In this document: one piece after another, positions 49,701-60,055 of the stretch
Layout: every line of letters begins with the position of its first letter
Numbering within the stretch: position 1 is the stretch's first letter
Assembly: GCF_958295425.1 (NCBI RefSeq)
Contig: NC_081142.1
Span: 13,605,821-13,669,820, forward strand
DNA: 64,000 nt
Direction: 5' to 3'
Source: Solea solea
Taxonomy: Eukaryota > Chordata > Actinopteri > Pleuronectiformes > Soleidae
Position numbers and translations under genes: made by a program
The notes under the pieces: model-generated
What the model was told of the DNA's origin: nothing
The model's database searches: none
The model's input: only the letters and a program-made list of their open reading frames with translations

Positions 49701-52700
49701 AAGCTATTATTTGGGTTTCAAAATTAAAAATGTGAAGTAGGTAGAAACAAATGTAATTTGCTCAAATGGCGTGTACTTATTCTAAAAGGGGGAAAACTGA
49801 GCGTGTGTGTTTGTACCCTGAGCCGGTCTCCACTTGTCTGGGCGGAGTTACAGCGTTCACTTCCAGCTAGGTCCACCAGGTTTATCCTGCTGGTGATACT
49901 GTGGTCATGTTCCTCACCCTCCACAAACTCAGTCTGTACACAAGAACACCCAAACAAACACATTATAACATCAAACAAATGTGATCAGAGTGTCTGACAA
50001 AAAACAAAACAAAAAGAAAAATGTATATATATCAGATCTTATGAAAGCAAAAGGTATTTTTGTACACGTGGTAGTGATATAGATGGGTCCATACTTTGGT
50101 TTGGGTCATCACCAGGGTGAAGACAGAGTGAGATCTGGAGCTTTTGTCATTCATTCCTGTCGCTGCTGTGGCTCTCTGCTTGTTTCCCAACTCCAGCCAC
50201 CCCTAAAAAACACAAATGTAACCTAAGATTAAAATGTCATGCTTTATCAGCAGCAAAAACATTTTTTATAATGTGCAGTATCTTTGAAGGCTAGCATTTG
50301 TCTCCATTATGTACCTGTCCTGCACTTTCAAAATGTTATTCAGCAAAACCTCAACTTGAACCAACATTCAAACAAATTCAGATGCATTCAAAGTGGCTCA
50401 TAAGAGCAACAGCTAAATACTTAGGATTATTCAAAGAAGAAAAAGTCTTGACAGCAGGTTCCACCTACCTGAACGTCACTGTAAGAGCTCACAACATTCC
50501 TGTAAAGAAATAACACAGTGAGCAATTCTGATAAGTACCCGATTGGTCTTTTGAATGTATACAAAGAGTAATCCAGCACACAAACAAACTGAGGGTCTAC
50601 TTACGTAGAAAGCTCAGCAACATAGGGACCATGGACTGGATGCTCCCTCACTCTTAGCTAGAAACATTAATCAGTTGAGTTTTTATTTTTATATACAATT
50701 CTGAGGTATGACATTTTTTTATCAAGATGTTCCATGTCATCTTGATGGACAGGAAACTTTGCATTCCTACTTTAACAGAAAAGCTGATTTTTCTTAAAAA
50801 ACATCTTAAAATTACCAAGACTTTGGCAATATTGTTCTATTAAATTTCAGTCATCTGCTTGCAGTCAACTACTTACAGGCATTCTCCTTTGGTTTGGCTC
50901 ATCTCTGGTCACCAAGAGGTCATGGATCTTTTCATTGTACACTTCAAAATAGCTCATCTCGACATGACATTTGACCTGAAACATAATGAGGCTGGGTCTA
51001 AGTGTTGTTTGGAAGGGTGCATCCTCAAGATTTTTTACTAAAAAATAAATGCCTCTTCTATGTCACATTTTACCTCTTTATTTTCTATGGAGTTCAATCT
51101 AGAGAAAAGTTCATGGCAGAACCGAGGGACAACCCCCGCCTCTTCTCCAAAGCCCATCATCCTGCAGAACGATCATTTCAAGCATTTAACGGACAGCCGA
51201 TCAATTAAAATTTCAAAAAACACCATGCATGTTTAAGAGTAGAAAAAGCAACTTGATGACAAGAGTGATTCAAAGTGAAAGCTAAGGCTGTAATAAATAA
51301 ATTAAAAAGCACTCACGTGTACGACTTCCCAGAGCCCGTTTGGCCGTAAGCAAACAGACATGTGTTGAATCCTTCAAAGGCCCTCAGTAGCAGGGGTTTG
51401 GCCAGTGTCTCGTACACCAGCTGTTGACTGGCAAAGGTGGGGTCACTCTTCTCCACCGAGCAGAACGAGAAGTCATATGTAAAGGAGTAGTTCTGTTTGG
51501 ACTCCGGATGTTGGACGACAGTCTCCTGGCCGTTCATGAAAATGACCTGTAATGCTTTCTCTGCCTTCTCCCTACAACAGAAAATAACAACTTTACTCTG
51601 AGCACTTAAGCTTAACAATATAACCTTCACCAAGGAGGATATGTTTTTGGACACACTGGATGACATTTGGATGGAATTTACTGGGAGAGCAGGTTATGGC
51701 TCGATGACAATGATTAGATTTAGGAGATGATCTGGATCTGGACTCAGGATTGCAATGACACTGTGGGAAACTGGGCAGCCTGAGCGCTTTTTCTAATTTG
51801 CAGTGCAGTGGTCAAACACAGTATTCCTCAATCCTTGACCTCTTGAACCCATGCCCTGCATGTTTTAGATGTTGCCCTGCTTCAACTTTCAACACACCTG
51901 ATACAAATGGTCAGCTCACCCCACTTATATTTATAAACATTATCATCATCACTGTTTCCAAATTGTCAAAAGAAAACATTTGCATACAACTCCTGGATAC
52001 ACAGGAAAATGGTTTTGTCCCCCAAATAACTGAGAAACTGTATACAGTGACACTTCACAGTGGCTAGGCACCCGTAGAAGATTAAGCAGATGTAACTTTA
52101 GTTGAAATAGTGGACAGAATATCATATTGGGTGAATTCTGCATCACAAACCTGGCACTGAAAGGACGGACACGGACAGCCACAGTCACGGCACTGTTTTC
52201 CATCTTAAATGAATCCTGCAGCTTCAGAGCTTCACAGGGACGAGTCAGCTGCTGCTCGGTAGGAGCAGGAGCAGGAGTTGGAGTTGGAGTGGATATCCCA
52301 GTCTGGGTCACGTCTCTCTTTAGACTTGATGTCCTTGTCACGTGCAGCGTAGAAATTGGCTTGCCCGTGCTGGTTTTGTTGATTCGTGGAGTTGGCACGA
52401 CTTTGACTTCTTGTGCTCTAGGTTTAGGCCTTTCTAGACTTGCGGACTTGGCTGCCGCTGGTTTAGGGGCCTCTTTCCCCGCCATTCTCTCGAACACATC
52501 TCTCTTTGCTGCGATTCTCTGGAACGGTGTCTTCTTGGTAGGGGTTTTAAATGTTTGGGCCTGGCTCTCCTGTTGTCTCACAGTGGTGGTAGTAGTGGTG
52601 GATGATGATGGTGTTTTATTCTGCGCCAGCTTGCCTTGTGTTTCCAGGTGAACAGCAGTAGTTTCTCTACCTTTGCTCTTACCAGCAGCTTCTCTTAAAC

Positions 52701-53193
52701 TCGTGGACCTGAAAACAACAGGTGTTCTACCGTTTGCTTCACTGAGGACTTTGGACACCTGCTGCAGGCCTGCACTGTTGACCTCACGCTGCCCCTGTAC
52801 GCTTTTATCCATGGAGGGAGTTCTGGTTCTGCGCTGCAGGGTCAGTCTTTTCTCTGACGTTGGAGTGTTGTTGCTCTGGCTGTTCTCTGTCACGGTTGTA
52901 TCCACAGTCTCGCCTCTGGTCCTCCTCCTGGACCTCCTCTGCAGGGTGAGTCTGCTCCGGTGGGGAGTCTGCGGTTTTGACAGCGCAGAGATGACATACG
53001 TCCTGTTGACCTGTCGGCTTTTCTCGGATGTCCTGCTGTCTTCAAACGCGGAGGAGTCTCCGGACGTTGTGTCACTTTTTTCCAGCGTCGAGTCCGCGGA
53101 TTTTCGCTCGGCCGTACGCCTTCTGCCCGGTGTCGACATTAGATGGTCATAATACGCCGTGTGTTTCCTCGCTTGAACGCTGAACAACGACAT
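36661..53193 (-). CDS. kif14: Kinesin-like protein KIF14
   Basis: KIF14 is a kinesin-3-type motor that works in cytokinesis with PRC1 and citron kinase at the central spindle and midbody. Twenty-nine coding exons give 1,638 residues plus stop (human about 1,648). Order: disordered basic N-terminus ([12 protein letters not shown], repeated LTLQRR), motor, FHA, coiled coils, long tail ending HWV. Exons: 52151-53193, 51317-51571, 51074-51161, 50877-50975, 50605-50657, 50469-50499, 50095-50202, 49817-49933, 49302-49420, 48783-48955, 46752-46899, 46389-46452, 46020-46204, 45733-45835, 45429-45586, 45182-45329, 44745-44891, 44139-44271, 43669-43762, 43401-43542, 42661-42767, 41247-41347, 40902-41132, 40424-40608, 39785-39937, 39034-39156, 38815-38889, 37808-37958, 36661-37043. 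Every phase agrees and no residue expected to be essential is missing. Confidence 0.97.
37743..37774. repeat. (AT)n microsatellite in kif14 last intron
   Basis: About fifteen AT units about 35 bp downstream of the exon ending at 37808 (gene orientation). Confidence 0.9.
38521..38560. repeat. Perfect 15-bp inverted repeat in a kif14 intron
   Basis: Arms TTAATCAGATTATTT (38521-38535) and AAATAATCTGATTAA (38546-38560) are exact complements with a 10-bp loop. A hairpin or cruciform could form. No transposon ends or target duplication were evident. Confidence 0.8.
41348..42660. other. kif14 intron 21, nothing recognised
   Basis: About 1.3 kb between the exons ending at 42661 and starting at 41347. 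I saw no second gene, RNA gene or recognisable mobile element on either strand. Confidence 0.5.
43242..43380. repeat. Interspersed fish repeat, copy A
   Basis: The copy has AATCGATTAATCAGTTTGAG, then TTTCAGCTTCTTAAATGTGA, then TATGTTTCTGGTTTCTTGCT. These are phrases of a common teleost repeat that starts GGGTTGCAACTAACGATTA. It shares the 24-bp word beginning TTTCAGCTTCTTAAATGTG with copy B at 48047-48160. Confidence 0.65.
44139..45329 (-). CDS. kif14: KIF14 coiled-coil exons
   Basis: Three exons rich in E, K, Q and A with heptad-like leucines: [20 protein letters not shown], then [20 protein letters not shown], then [20 protein letters not shown]. They should give dimer-forming coiled coil between the FHA domain and the C-terminal tail. 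Confidence 0.88.
45429..46204 (-). CDS. kif14: KIF14 forkhead-associated (FHA) domain exons
   Basis: Three exons encode about 148 residues that contain the FHA domain. They include [20 protein letters not shown], then [20 protein letters not shown], the core [12 protein letters not shown] and [20 protein letters not shown] domains bind phosphothreonine peptides. In kinesin-3 proteins this sits just after the motor and neck. Confidence 0.92.
46900..48782. other. kif14 intron 10, largest intron of the gene
   Basis: About 1.9 kb with no coding signal. It carries repeat copy B near its end and a purine-rich GAGA/AGACAG stretch at about 47360-47540. Nothing else was recognised. Confidence 0.5.
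48047..48165. repeat. Interspersed fish repeat, copy B
   Basis: It begins AGGGCTGCAATGATTCG and contains GATAATTGATTAAATCAAT and TTTTCAGCTTCTTAAATGTG. It is the same family as copy A, with a better preserved left end and a shorter right end. Confidence 0.65.
48783..52190 (-). CDS. kif14: KIF14 motor domain (end of exon 1 to exon 10)
   Basis: The motor starts at [12 protein letters not shown], about residue 335, and ends near residue 695. Visible nucleotide-binding parts are the P-loop GQTGSGKS (about 424-431), switch I NDKSSRSH (about 541-548) and switch II DLAGSER (about 580-586). The microtubule-side sequence [18 protein letters not shown] follows in the exon at 49302-49420. The neck region [20 protein letters not shown] ends the block. 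All catalytic residues for ATP hydrolysis are present. Confidence 0.95.
51625..51755. repeat. Interspersed fish repeat in kif14 intron 1
   Basis: CACCAAGGAGGATATGTTTT, then GATGGAATTTACTGGGAG, then GATTAGATTTAGGAGATGAT and CTGGATCTGGACTC follow the order of a common teleost repeat ('CACCAAGGAGGTTATGTTTTTGG...ATCTGGATC'). The copy is diverged. Confidence 0.5.
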
Positions 53194-53470
53194 GGCTGTT
53201 CAAAACAAAAACTAACCGCGCTTTACTACGGTTACTTCACTTCCTACAGCAGCACACGACACAAAACAATGGCAGCCGGACGCAAGTAGAGATAGGCATG
53301 GTAGTAAAAACTTCAAATAAATACAGTCGGGAACAGTTTAAGCCATGTACACCCTAAAACAGAGCCGCTTTTGTTTATGTGTCTTCTCTTCCGCTTTCGC
53401 CCGCTTCGATTTTCAAACCGCCTTCGCCACTGGCAGCTGATTGGCTCAATTTTCGGGAAATTGCTACGTC
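53194..53470 (-). promoter_or_regulatory. kif14: kif14 promoter with CCAAT box, CHR-like site and E2F-like sites
   Basis: Reading toward kif14, there is an E2F-like TTTCCCGAAAA (around 53450-53461), a CCAAT box (53440-53444), then TTTGAA (53412-53417) 22 bp further on, followed by a GGGCGAAAG E2F-like word near 53395. A CCAAT box close upstream of a TTTGAA CHR is the layout of G2/M genes controlled by NF-Y and the MuvB/DREAM complex. The CHR lies about 220 bp above the ATG. A second TTTGAA is at 53312-53317. No TATA box was seen. Confidence 0.6.
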
Positions 53471-53803
53471 ACCGCATGGCCCAAATGTTTGGAACCGGAA
53501 ACTGCCACTAGGTGGCAGCACAATCAAGGCTATAATCGGTATCTGAGCACATTCAAAGTGAGAGCGTGTAATGTGGGATTACTCATGTTTTCCCCTCCAA
53601 ATTGAGCTCTTTGCCGTTGGAAAAGTGACGAATACTCATTCGTTTAAACAGAGCCAGTGACACGGACAGACTTTGAGACAGTGGGACTGTGGGTTTCGAC
53701 ATGCAAAAGGAGTCCCTCCATCATCTTTCTGTGATTTGTTATGGAAGTCTTATGATAAGCAAGGGTCAATTATTCATGTACACAATGTAAATCAAAATTA
53801 ACA

Positions 53804-53809
53804 TTTATT
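53804..53809 (-). terminator. ddx59: ddx59 poly(A) signal
   Basis: AATAAA on the minus strand, about 85 bp beyond the ddx59 stop codon. It implies a very short 3' UTR ending a few hundred bases before the kif14 promoter. Confidence 0.6.
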
Positions 53810-53894
53810 GTTTTCCAAAAGACAATATACAAAATAAACATTTAGTATTTCCTCATTAAATAGACACCATTGCAGGAAAGATTTGCGGAAATTG

Positions 53895-56800
53895 CTACTT
53901 CTTAGAACGGTGGTGTTTCCTTATGATGTCTAAGAGGTTGTTCTTGGTGACCAGAATGTCCTCATGAGCCAGTTTTATCTTTTGTTTTTGCCTTCTCTGT
54001 TGCTCATGGAGGTGGGGTGAGTTTAGTAGCTGTGGGGGAAGGATGGACCCTGTGGGTCTGACTCGGTTCACCACCTCTAGGAACAAGCGCTTGTTGTTAT
54101 TGTTGAGAAGAGAAATGGCTGTTCCCCTGTGTCCCAGCCGACCTGCTCTGCCCACCTAGATGGGGGAAAAAATAAATCACGTATCAGGCATTACTTGCGA
54201 TAATCCAGTATTCCAAATAAAGACGACATCTGCCATCACTTACCTGATGGACGTACTCATCCATTGTGTTGGGCATGTCAAAGTTAACCACCAGTCTTAC
54301 GTTTACCAGGTCTAGTCCCCTGCCCAACACTCCTGTACTGATCACAACCTCAAACTCCCCATCCAGCAGACCCTGAAGAGATAACATAATATTATAGTGA
54401 GACACTTTTTTTAATATGGTCAACAGTCTTAGGAATGTATTGTAAATAAATTCAATAAATCGTTTAAACAAGCACAGTCATAACAAAAGAACAATGCTAA
54501 TGAAAGGTATTTAGGAATAGGTTTGAGTGAATGCAACACTATTGTGTCTTTTCAACAAAAGCCCTGGTAAGTCTCAAATGTAGTGTCTGTGGTCCTCAAC
54601 TACAGGTAATTCAAGAAGGGACTCTCTTGGACATCAACCATGACAGCACTTGCTACTTATACCCTTGACTGTGCATGTTCCGGCTGCCAATGGACTCACT
54701 CTGAGGATGCGGTTGCGTTCCAGTTGGCTCTTGTCAGAGTGTATTGCCACTGTATTGAGACCAGTCACCTGAGAGACTGCCTCACACAGCAGATCAGCCC
54801 CCAGTTTACAGTCCACAAACACCACCACTGGGGGGTGGTAGAGCTTACTGTCCTGCAGAGCCATTAAGAGAAACAGAGAGAAAACAGTTTACATGATTTT
54901 GATATTTCTACATACAAATGTTTTAGAAACTATACACAGTTATGGGTACTGAGGGCTTTGATTCATGAATGTTCCCTTCAAAATCCAGTATGACAGTCCA
55001 CTGATCTTGCAGAACCCACCCACTATATCACTGATCAGGGACAGTTCTGGGTTAAACAGCTGTAATCAATAAATAAAAACATTACTATCGTAAAATCCAA
55101 CTGTCTCAATCATTTATCACAGTGGTCTAACCCCAAGTCTTCACAGAGATAAGTGAAGCAGACTCTTCCTGTGCTGTCTTGTATTATGGTACAGTCCATT
55201 GCTGGGATTCGTGGAGTCCAGCCATGGCTCAGGGCCCACCCATTTCCTCTCGACGGGGGCCAGGGCTGTAGCAATGGCTGTCTAAATATGGAGTAGCTGG
55301 GAGACTGTTCCTTGAATTCCCAACTTTATACAACCAGTTAATAAAATACAATGTGGGTACTGGTGCATGCCAGGACTGAGCAATAAAGCCAAAATTAACT
55401 AAAACCAAAATAATAACCCACTTTATGTTTGTCCCTTGCACAGCATTTTCTGGTTCTCCAGAGTGCTATAACTGTTGGTTTAACAGAAAAGCTATAAAAA
55501 AATAAAAATAAATAAAAACTGCTGACAAAATTAAAAACGCCTGGTTTGGATTTGAAAGTGCAGGGATTAAGGCAATACTAAATTTAAGACTATCAGCATT
55601 GTGCTGGCTGGCCAAAACATTATGATTAAAAATCAAAAATAGTTGCAACCTACATTAAGAATCTCAAACAACTTCTTCTTCTTTGAGGGTTCTTCAACCC
55701 ACAACAGGATCTGCCTCACATCGGCACACGGCTGGTTCTTCTCTCCAATAGCAATACGAACAGGGTCGCGGACAAGTCGAGCAGCCAACTCTTCTGTTCC
55801 TGTTGGGATGGTGGCCGATGCCAGCAGAGTCTGGTGTTCTTCAGGGACTTGTTCCAGTACCTCCAGCACCTGCTGCTGGAAGCCCATCTTCAACATAGTG
55901 TCCACCTACAGATCCACAAGAAATACAGTACATACGGTTCCAGGATGTTCTCAATAATTGCTACTCATGAATCCACTTACGGGGGCAAATAAATAATAAT
56001 TAATATTCAATGATTATTTTTATGAATGAAGGTTTTCTGTAGAACTTGTATTTTGATGCAGAGCACAACAATGTGCTACAACACAACTGTCTAGAAACAT
56101 TATTTTGGGGGAAAAAATGCATTTAAAACCCAGTCATTTAACCTTTTAGTCCCAACATTTTTAATACTGGACACTCTCAGAGAACTGAACTTTGAAAGTT
56201 ATGAATTGCGTCGTGTTTGCTGTACCTCATCAACCACCACAACCTTCACTTTGTTTAGCGTCACTGCTTTCTGCCTCAAGATCTCAAGGAGTCGCCCAGG
56301 TGTGGCTATGATGATCTAAAGGGATTAAAAGAAAAAAAATATATTATGGTGAGAACAAAAGCTGTAGAGTCAAATGACTATAAGACAATGTTAGTATGCT
56401 TATCACAGAGAGGAAATACAGTAAAAAGAGCAATTGTACTGTACTTTGATGCTGGATTTGAGGCGGTGGAGCTGTGGGGGAAGCGGCATGCCGCCTACCA
56501 GTAGAGCAGTTCTCATGTTGGGAAGACACATGACCAGTTCCTTGGCCTGTCTCTCTATCTGAATGGCTAGCTCTCTAGTGGGAGTCAGGATCAGAGCTAC
56601 AGGGCTGTGCGCACTGTGGGCTGGTTTCTAAAATTTAATAAATAAAAGAGAGATAATGCTTTCGGCACACATGGAGACCAAACAGCCACAGATTAACAAT
56701 CTGCTGTATTAAACACCATGTTATTCACTCTGTATCTGCAAATGACATTCAGTGAACACTAGTTACACACTAGAAATTATTTATGTTTGTGACATTAAAG

Positions 56801-58338
56801 GTGATAAATGTTAAACATGTACAACAGTGACCTTCAGTGTTTAAACAGTTACTGCAATCCCAATTGAATATACAAGCACATACATATCTGACCCAACGTC
56901 AGTTTCTTTTTTAATTTAAAAACACTGAACCCAGTGTTTTAAGCATGTCAGCAACAAGCAGATATTAAAAGAGAATGTGTGTCTGCTGGAGAGCAGACTT
57001 GCACCAGCAACAGAACAGCTGGTGAATGTCTTACATGTTGCTAAAGGATACATCAGCAGGAAAGATGCTTTTTACAGCAGTCTGAATCCAGTCTTAACAG
57101 CTCGCTTTACCTTCTTAACGTGCAACTACACTTCTGCAAAATAATGATCATCGTACTAACTCTCTACATTTTGTAGTATGTTTTAATTTGACCCAAAAGA
57201 AGAACACGATGTGACAAATGCAGGTTATTGTTAAATGGATTTGAATCATCAATGATCAGTGGATCTTCATGATTCAAAATCACCTTAGACGATGGACTGT
57301 AATTGTGTTAATAGTGGCTCTAACAAATGTAAGCATGTAAAGCCAAAACAAAACCCCTAAATATTGAAGATTCAAATATTTAATAATTTAAGAGGGAACT
57401 GCTAGGTTTATAGTGTGGACTGCATTGTGTAAATGGCAAGCTAAAGACATTAGATAAAAGTAATAATTCTGTCATCAGTTGTACTACTATACCTCCAGTG
57501 CTCTCACTACCACCGGCAGCAAAAAGGCAACAGTTTTCCCTGAGCCTGTGTCAGCGCTTGCAATCACATCCCTGCCACTGAGACCAACAGGCACCATCTG
57601 CATCTGGACCGGCGTGGGCGCTTCATAGCCAGCCTTCTTCAGGTTACTCCTCAGAGTGGCAGGGAAACCACAGTGTTCAAACTCAATGATGGGTCTCCTT
57701 ACATCAGTCCCCTGGGTTTCAATGCCTAGCTCCTGCTTAACACGCTGCACCTGTTCATCTGTTAAATCTGATATGAATGCATCTTCCTTGTAGGAATACT
57801 CTGCTTCGCTTGCAGCCACCCCACCTCTGTCAACTGATGCCTGTTGAGTCCTTCCATCTCCTTTTACGTCCTTGCGGTTAAACACATCAGGCCCAGTCCC
57901 CATTCCCATTTGCTGTAAATGGCTAGCTTTGCATTCAAGACTGCAAACATCATTGTCAGTGCGGTCACAAATGTACTCGCCATAACGACCACACATCACA
58001 CAGACAGGTTCCCCTGGCTCCGGCCATCTCTGGCTCTTTTTAAATGACTTGACCGGTTCATCCTCCTCTTCCTCCTCCTCCTCTTCCCCTGAGTTACTGG
58101 ACGAAGACTCCAGTGCATCTTCAACTACTGAGCTCTCTGTCAAAGTTGCAGAGTCACCTCCTGATTGTATTGTCTCATCTTGTATTGTTGCATCTTCATA
58201 TGGCTTGTCCTTAAGAACTTGTGTCTCTGATATACTTGTATCCTTTCTCTCACTCTGTTCAATCTTGCTTTTCTTGTTTACAATGTGCCCTGATCCTTGG
58301 ACAGGTCTCTTCACTTTCAGGGCTCTTGGCATAAACAT
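53895..58338 (-). CDS. ddx59: Probable ATP-dependent RNA helicase DDX59
   Basis: DDX59 is a nuclear DEAD-box helicase; human mutations cause orofaciodigital syndrome. Seven coding exons join in phase to 637 residues (human about 619): 57493-58338, 56445-56627, 56226-56315, 55654-55905, 54700-54852, 54244-54372 and 53895-54155. An acidic N-terminus (E85-E92) is followed by a zf-HIT finger (C113, C116, C124, C132, C136, H140). Then come the Q-motif region ([20 protein letters not shown]), Walker A ADTGSGKT (about 262-269), PTRELA (about 298-303), motif II at 372-375, SAT (about 403-405), [10 protein letters not shown] and [10 protein letters not shown]. Motif II is split by an intron and reads D-E-V-D. 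The ATG at 58338 opens a frame running straight into the finger. Confidence 0.96.
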
Positions 58339-58820
58339 CCTGTTTGGCGATTATTGACCTGAAAAACAGATATTACGATTAAGAATTTCTGCACGATTTG
58401 TCAAATAATTTATATATGCTACGTTAGAAGGTCAGGCAAAGGCAATCGGAAACATTACACATTTAAATACACGAAAAAGACACAGAGCGTGGTAAATTCA
58501 CCTTAATGACTAGCTAACAGTATGGTACTATTAGTTTTACCATTGGCTTTGAAGAACGGAACGACTCTGAACTGCGAACAAGTCAAACAACCTACCAATC
58601 CTACAACGAATTCATTTGTTTTAAAATTATATTTACAAACCAAACCTCGGCAGTCAGTGACTCGTGTATTTAAGCCAATGTCTCAGTATCTCGGAGCGTC
58701 TGGATTTAAAGTAGAACACAACCTTCCAGCGCTTCAAAACAATCACCGTCGCACACTGATGACGCAGAGCTGTGTTGTATGACGGGAAATGCGGTTCGTA
58801 GACGAGCCGTTCTTCTTCGT
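58339..58820 (-). promoter_or_regulatory. ddx59: ddx59 5' UTR and promoter area
   Basis: A TTTTTCAG acceptor lies just above the ATG exon (UTR part 58339-58358). A matching AAG|GTGAAT donor ends a non-coding first exon at 58502. Transcription probably starts between about 58600 and 58800, where TGATGACGCAG (CRE-like) and GACGGGAAATGCGG occur. No TATA box was seen. Confidence 0.5.
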
Positions 58821-59910
58821 CTCAGTGTGGTTGTAGATAAACATTTTTATTGATTCAGTTGACAAAATATATACCGACTGTTGCGGGTTTGTCAAATTTG
58901 CATGAACGTTAGTCTGGACAACATTAAAACAGTAGCTTAAAAAACGAATTCGTATTTTTAAAAAGTCTGCCTTTCTCTTTTTTAATTGTTTTCGCGCCCT
59001 CCTCTTTCCATGGCGTATTCAAGTGTTCATGGAAATGTTAACTTTATAAATAGTATTACGCAGTGGCGTGGCAGGTCTGTCTTTAACAAGGTAGCGTGTA
59101 CTCTGGTCTGCTATGATCTGAAGAGGCGAAATCTGTTTGGTAATCTCAGCATGTACAGCAGGAATTATAATCTAAAACATAATTATTTCGTGATCAAATG
59201 TTTTGTTGTTTTTTTATCATTAGTTATTCAAACTTAAGTCCATACATCGTTAACGGTTTACGCCCGGAGTTCACGCCAGTTTAGATAACCTGACTGGTTC
59301 GATAGAACATGATTTTGGTATTTGGGCCAAACAAACACAAACACAACACAAACGTATCTAGTAGTATTATGTCCGACAGCAAGTGAATGCATCACGAGCG
59401 CATGCGCTGTTCGTAGCAGAGATGCAGGGTCTGTGGAGCCCACAGTGCGGCAGGAAAACCGCACCACGGCACCAAGAGGAGGCACCAGAAAACCCAGCGT
59501 ACACTCCATTCATGAAGACATGGACATGGAAGACAGACAAAGGACAGACTCTAAAGACTCCAAAGAATGTATATGTTCCAGTTAAAGAGCAGCGTTCCCT
59601 CTGAAACCAAAGGAAACCTTTTCAGCTCGGTCCGACGACAGGAGCCCGGATTTCAACTGACAAGGAGCAGAATGGATGGAAAAAAACACACACAATGACT
59701 AGCGCGTCATTGGACCAACACAACTGAGAAACCCGTTATTAATGTTGGTGTTTTATGACTGAGATAAGCCGCGAAGAGTCCGCGGAAAGACACTGCATTT
59801 GCTTAAATCACCACCCTTTGACCGTTTCCTGCGAAATTCCAGCAGTGAGATGCTTTGACCGTTGTGTTGCGGCAGAGGCTCCATTGTAACGGTGAGAGCG
59901 ATTCGCGCAG
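58821..59910 (+). promoter_or_regulatory. ddx59-camsap2 intergenic region and camsap2 promoter/5' UTR
   Basis: This is the head-to-head gap between ddx59 (minus) and camsap2 (plus). GC content rises toward camsap2. A perfect NRF1-type palindrome lies at 59398-59407, and CpGs are frequent between 59630 and 59910. The short ORFs here show no family similarity. The camsap2 transcription start is not resolved. Confidence 0.5.
59398..59407. promoter_or_regulatory. NRF1-type palindrome GCGCATGCGC
   Basis: A perfect 10-bp palindrome identical to the NRF1 core. It lies about 500 bp upstream of the camsap2 start codon and about 1.06 kb from the ddx59 start, so it could serve either promoter. Confidence 0.65.
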
Positions 59911-60055
59911 ATGAATATGGGTGAAGTTCAGGACGTCAGTTCTGTTCTCAGGACCTTCGTTGCCCCAGCTGTCAAGCCTTTCGAACACTATGACTTTTCC
60001 CGAGCCAAAATCTGTTGCAGCCTCACGTGGCTGGTGGCCAAAGCGTATGGGACAG
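59911..60055 (+). CDS. camsap2: CAMSAP2 first coding exon (gene continues beyond window)
   Basis: CAMSAP2 binds and stabilises free microtubule minus ends away from centrosomes. This exon encodes 48 residues plus one base. The segment LRTFVAPAVKPFEHYDFSRA, followed by KICCSLTWLVAKAYGT, matches the conserved start of CAMSAP proteins (IKPFDHYDFSRAKI--NL-WLVAKA-GT), just before the calponin-homology domain. The exon ends ACAG|GTAGGA. Two in-frame starts are possible: 59911 (weak context) and 59917 (A at -3, G at +4), and the second fits the usual MG start better. No further exon was found before 64000. Whether this is the a or b copy cannot be told. Confidence 0.88.

Noticed and set aside
52127..53152. 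Long plus-strand ORFs (174 and 159 codons) opposite kif14 exon 1
   Set aside because: They are antisense shadows of a compositionally biased, Ser/Thr/Arg-rich coding exon. They show no family similarity and no splice continuity.
58049..58357. Plus-strand ORF starting with a poly-Ser run
   Set aside because: The Ser run is the antisense of the Glu-rich stretch in DDX59.
59322..59604. Plus-strand ORFs of 73-87 codons upstream of camsap2
   Set aside because: They lie in promoter/5' UTR DNA, overlap in different frames and have no recognisable domain.
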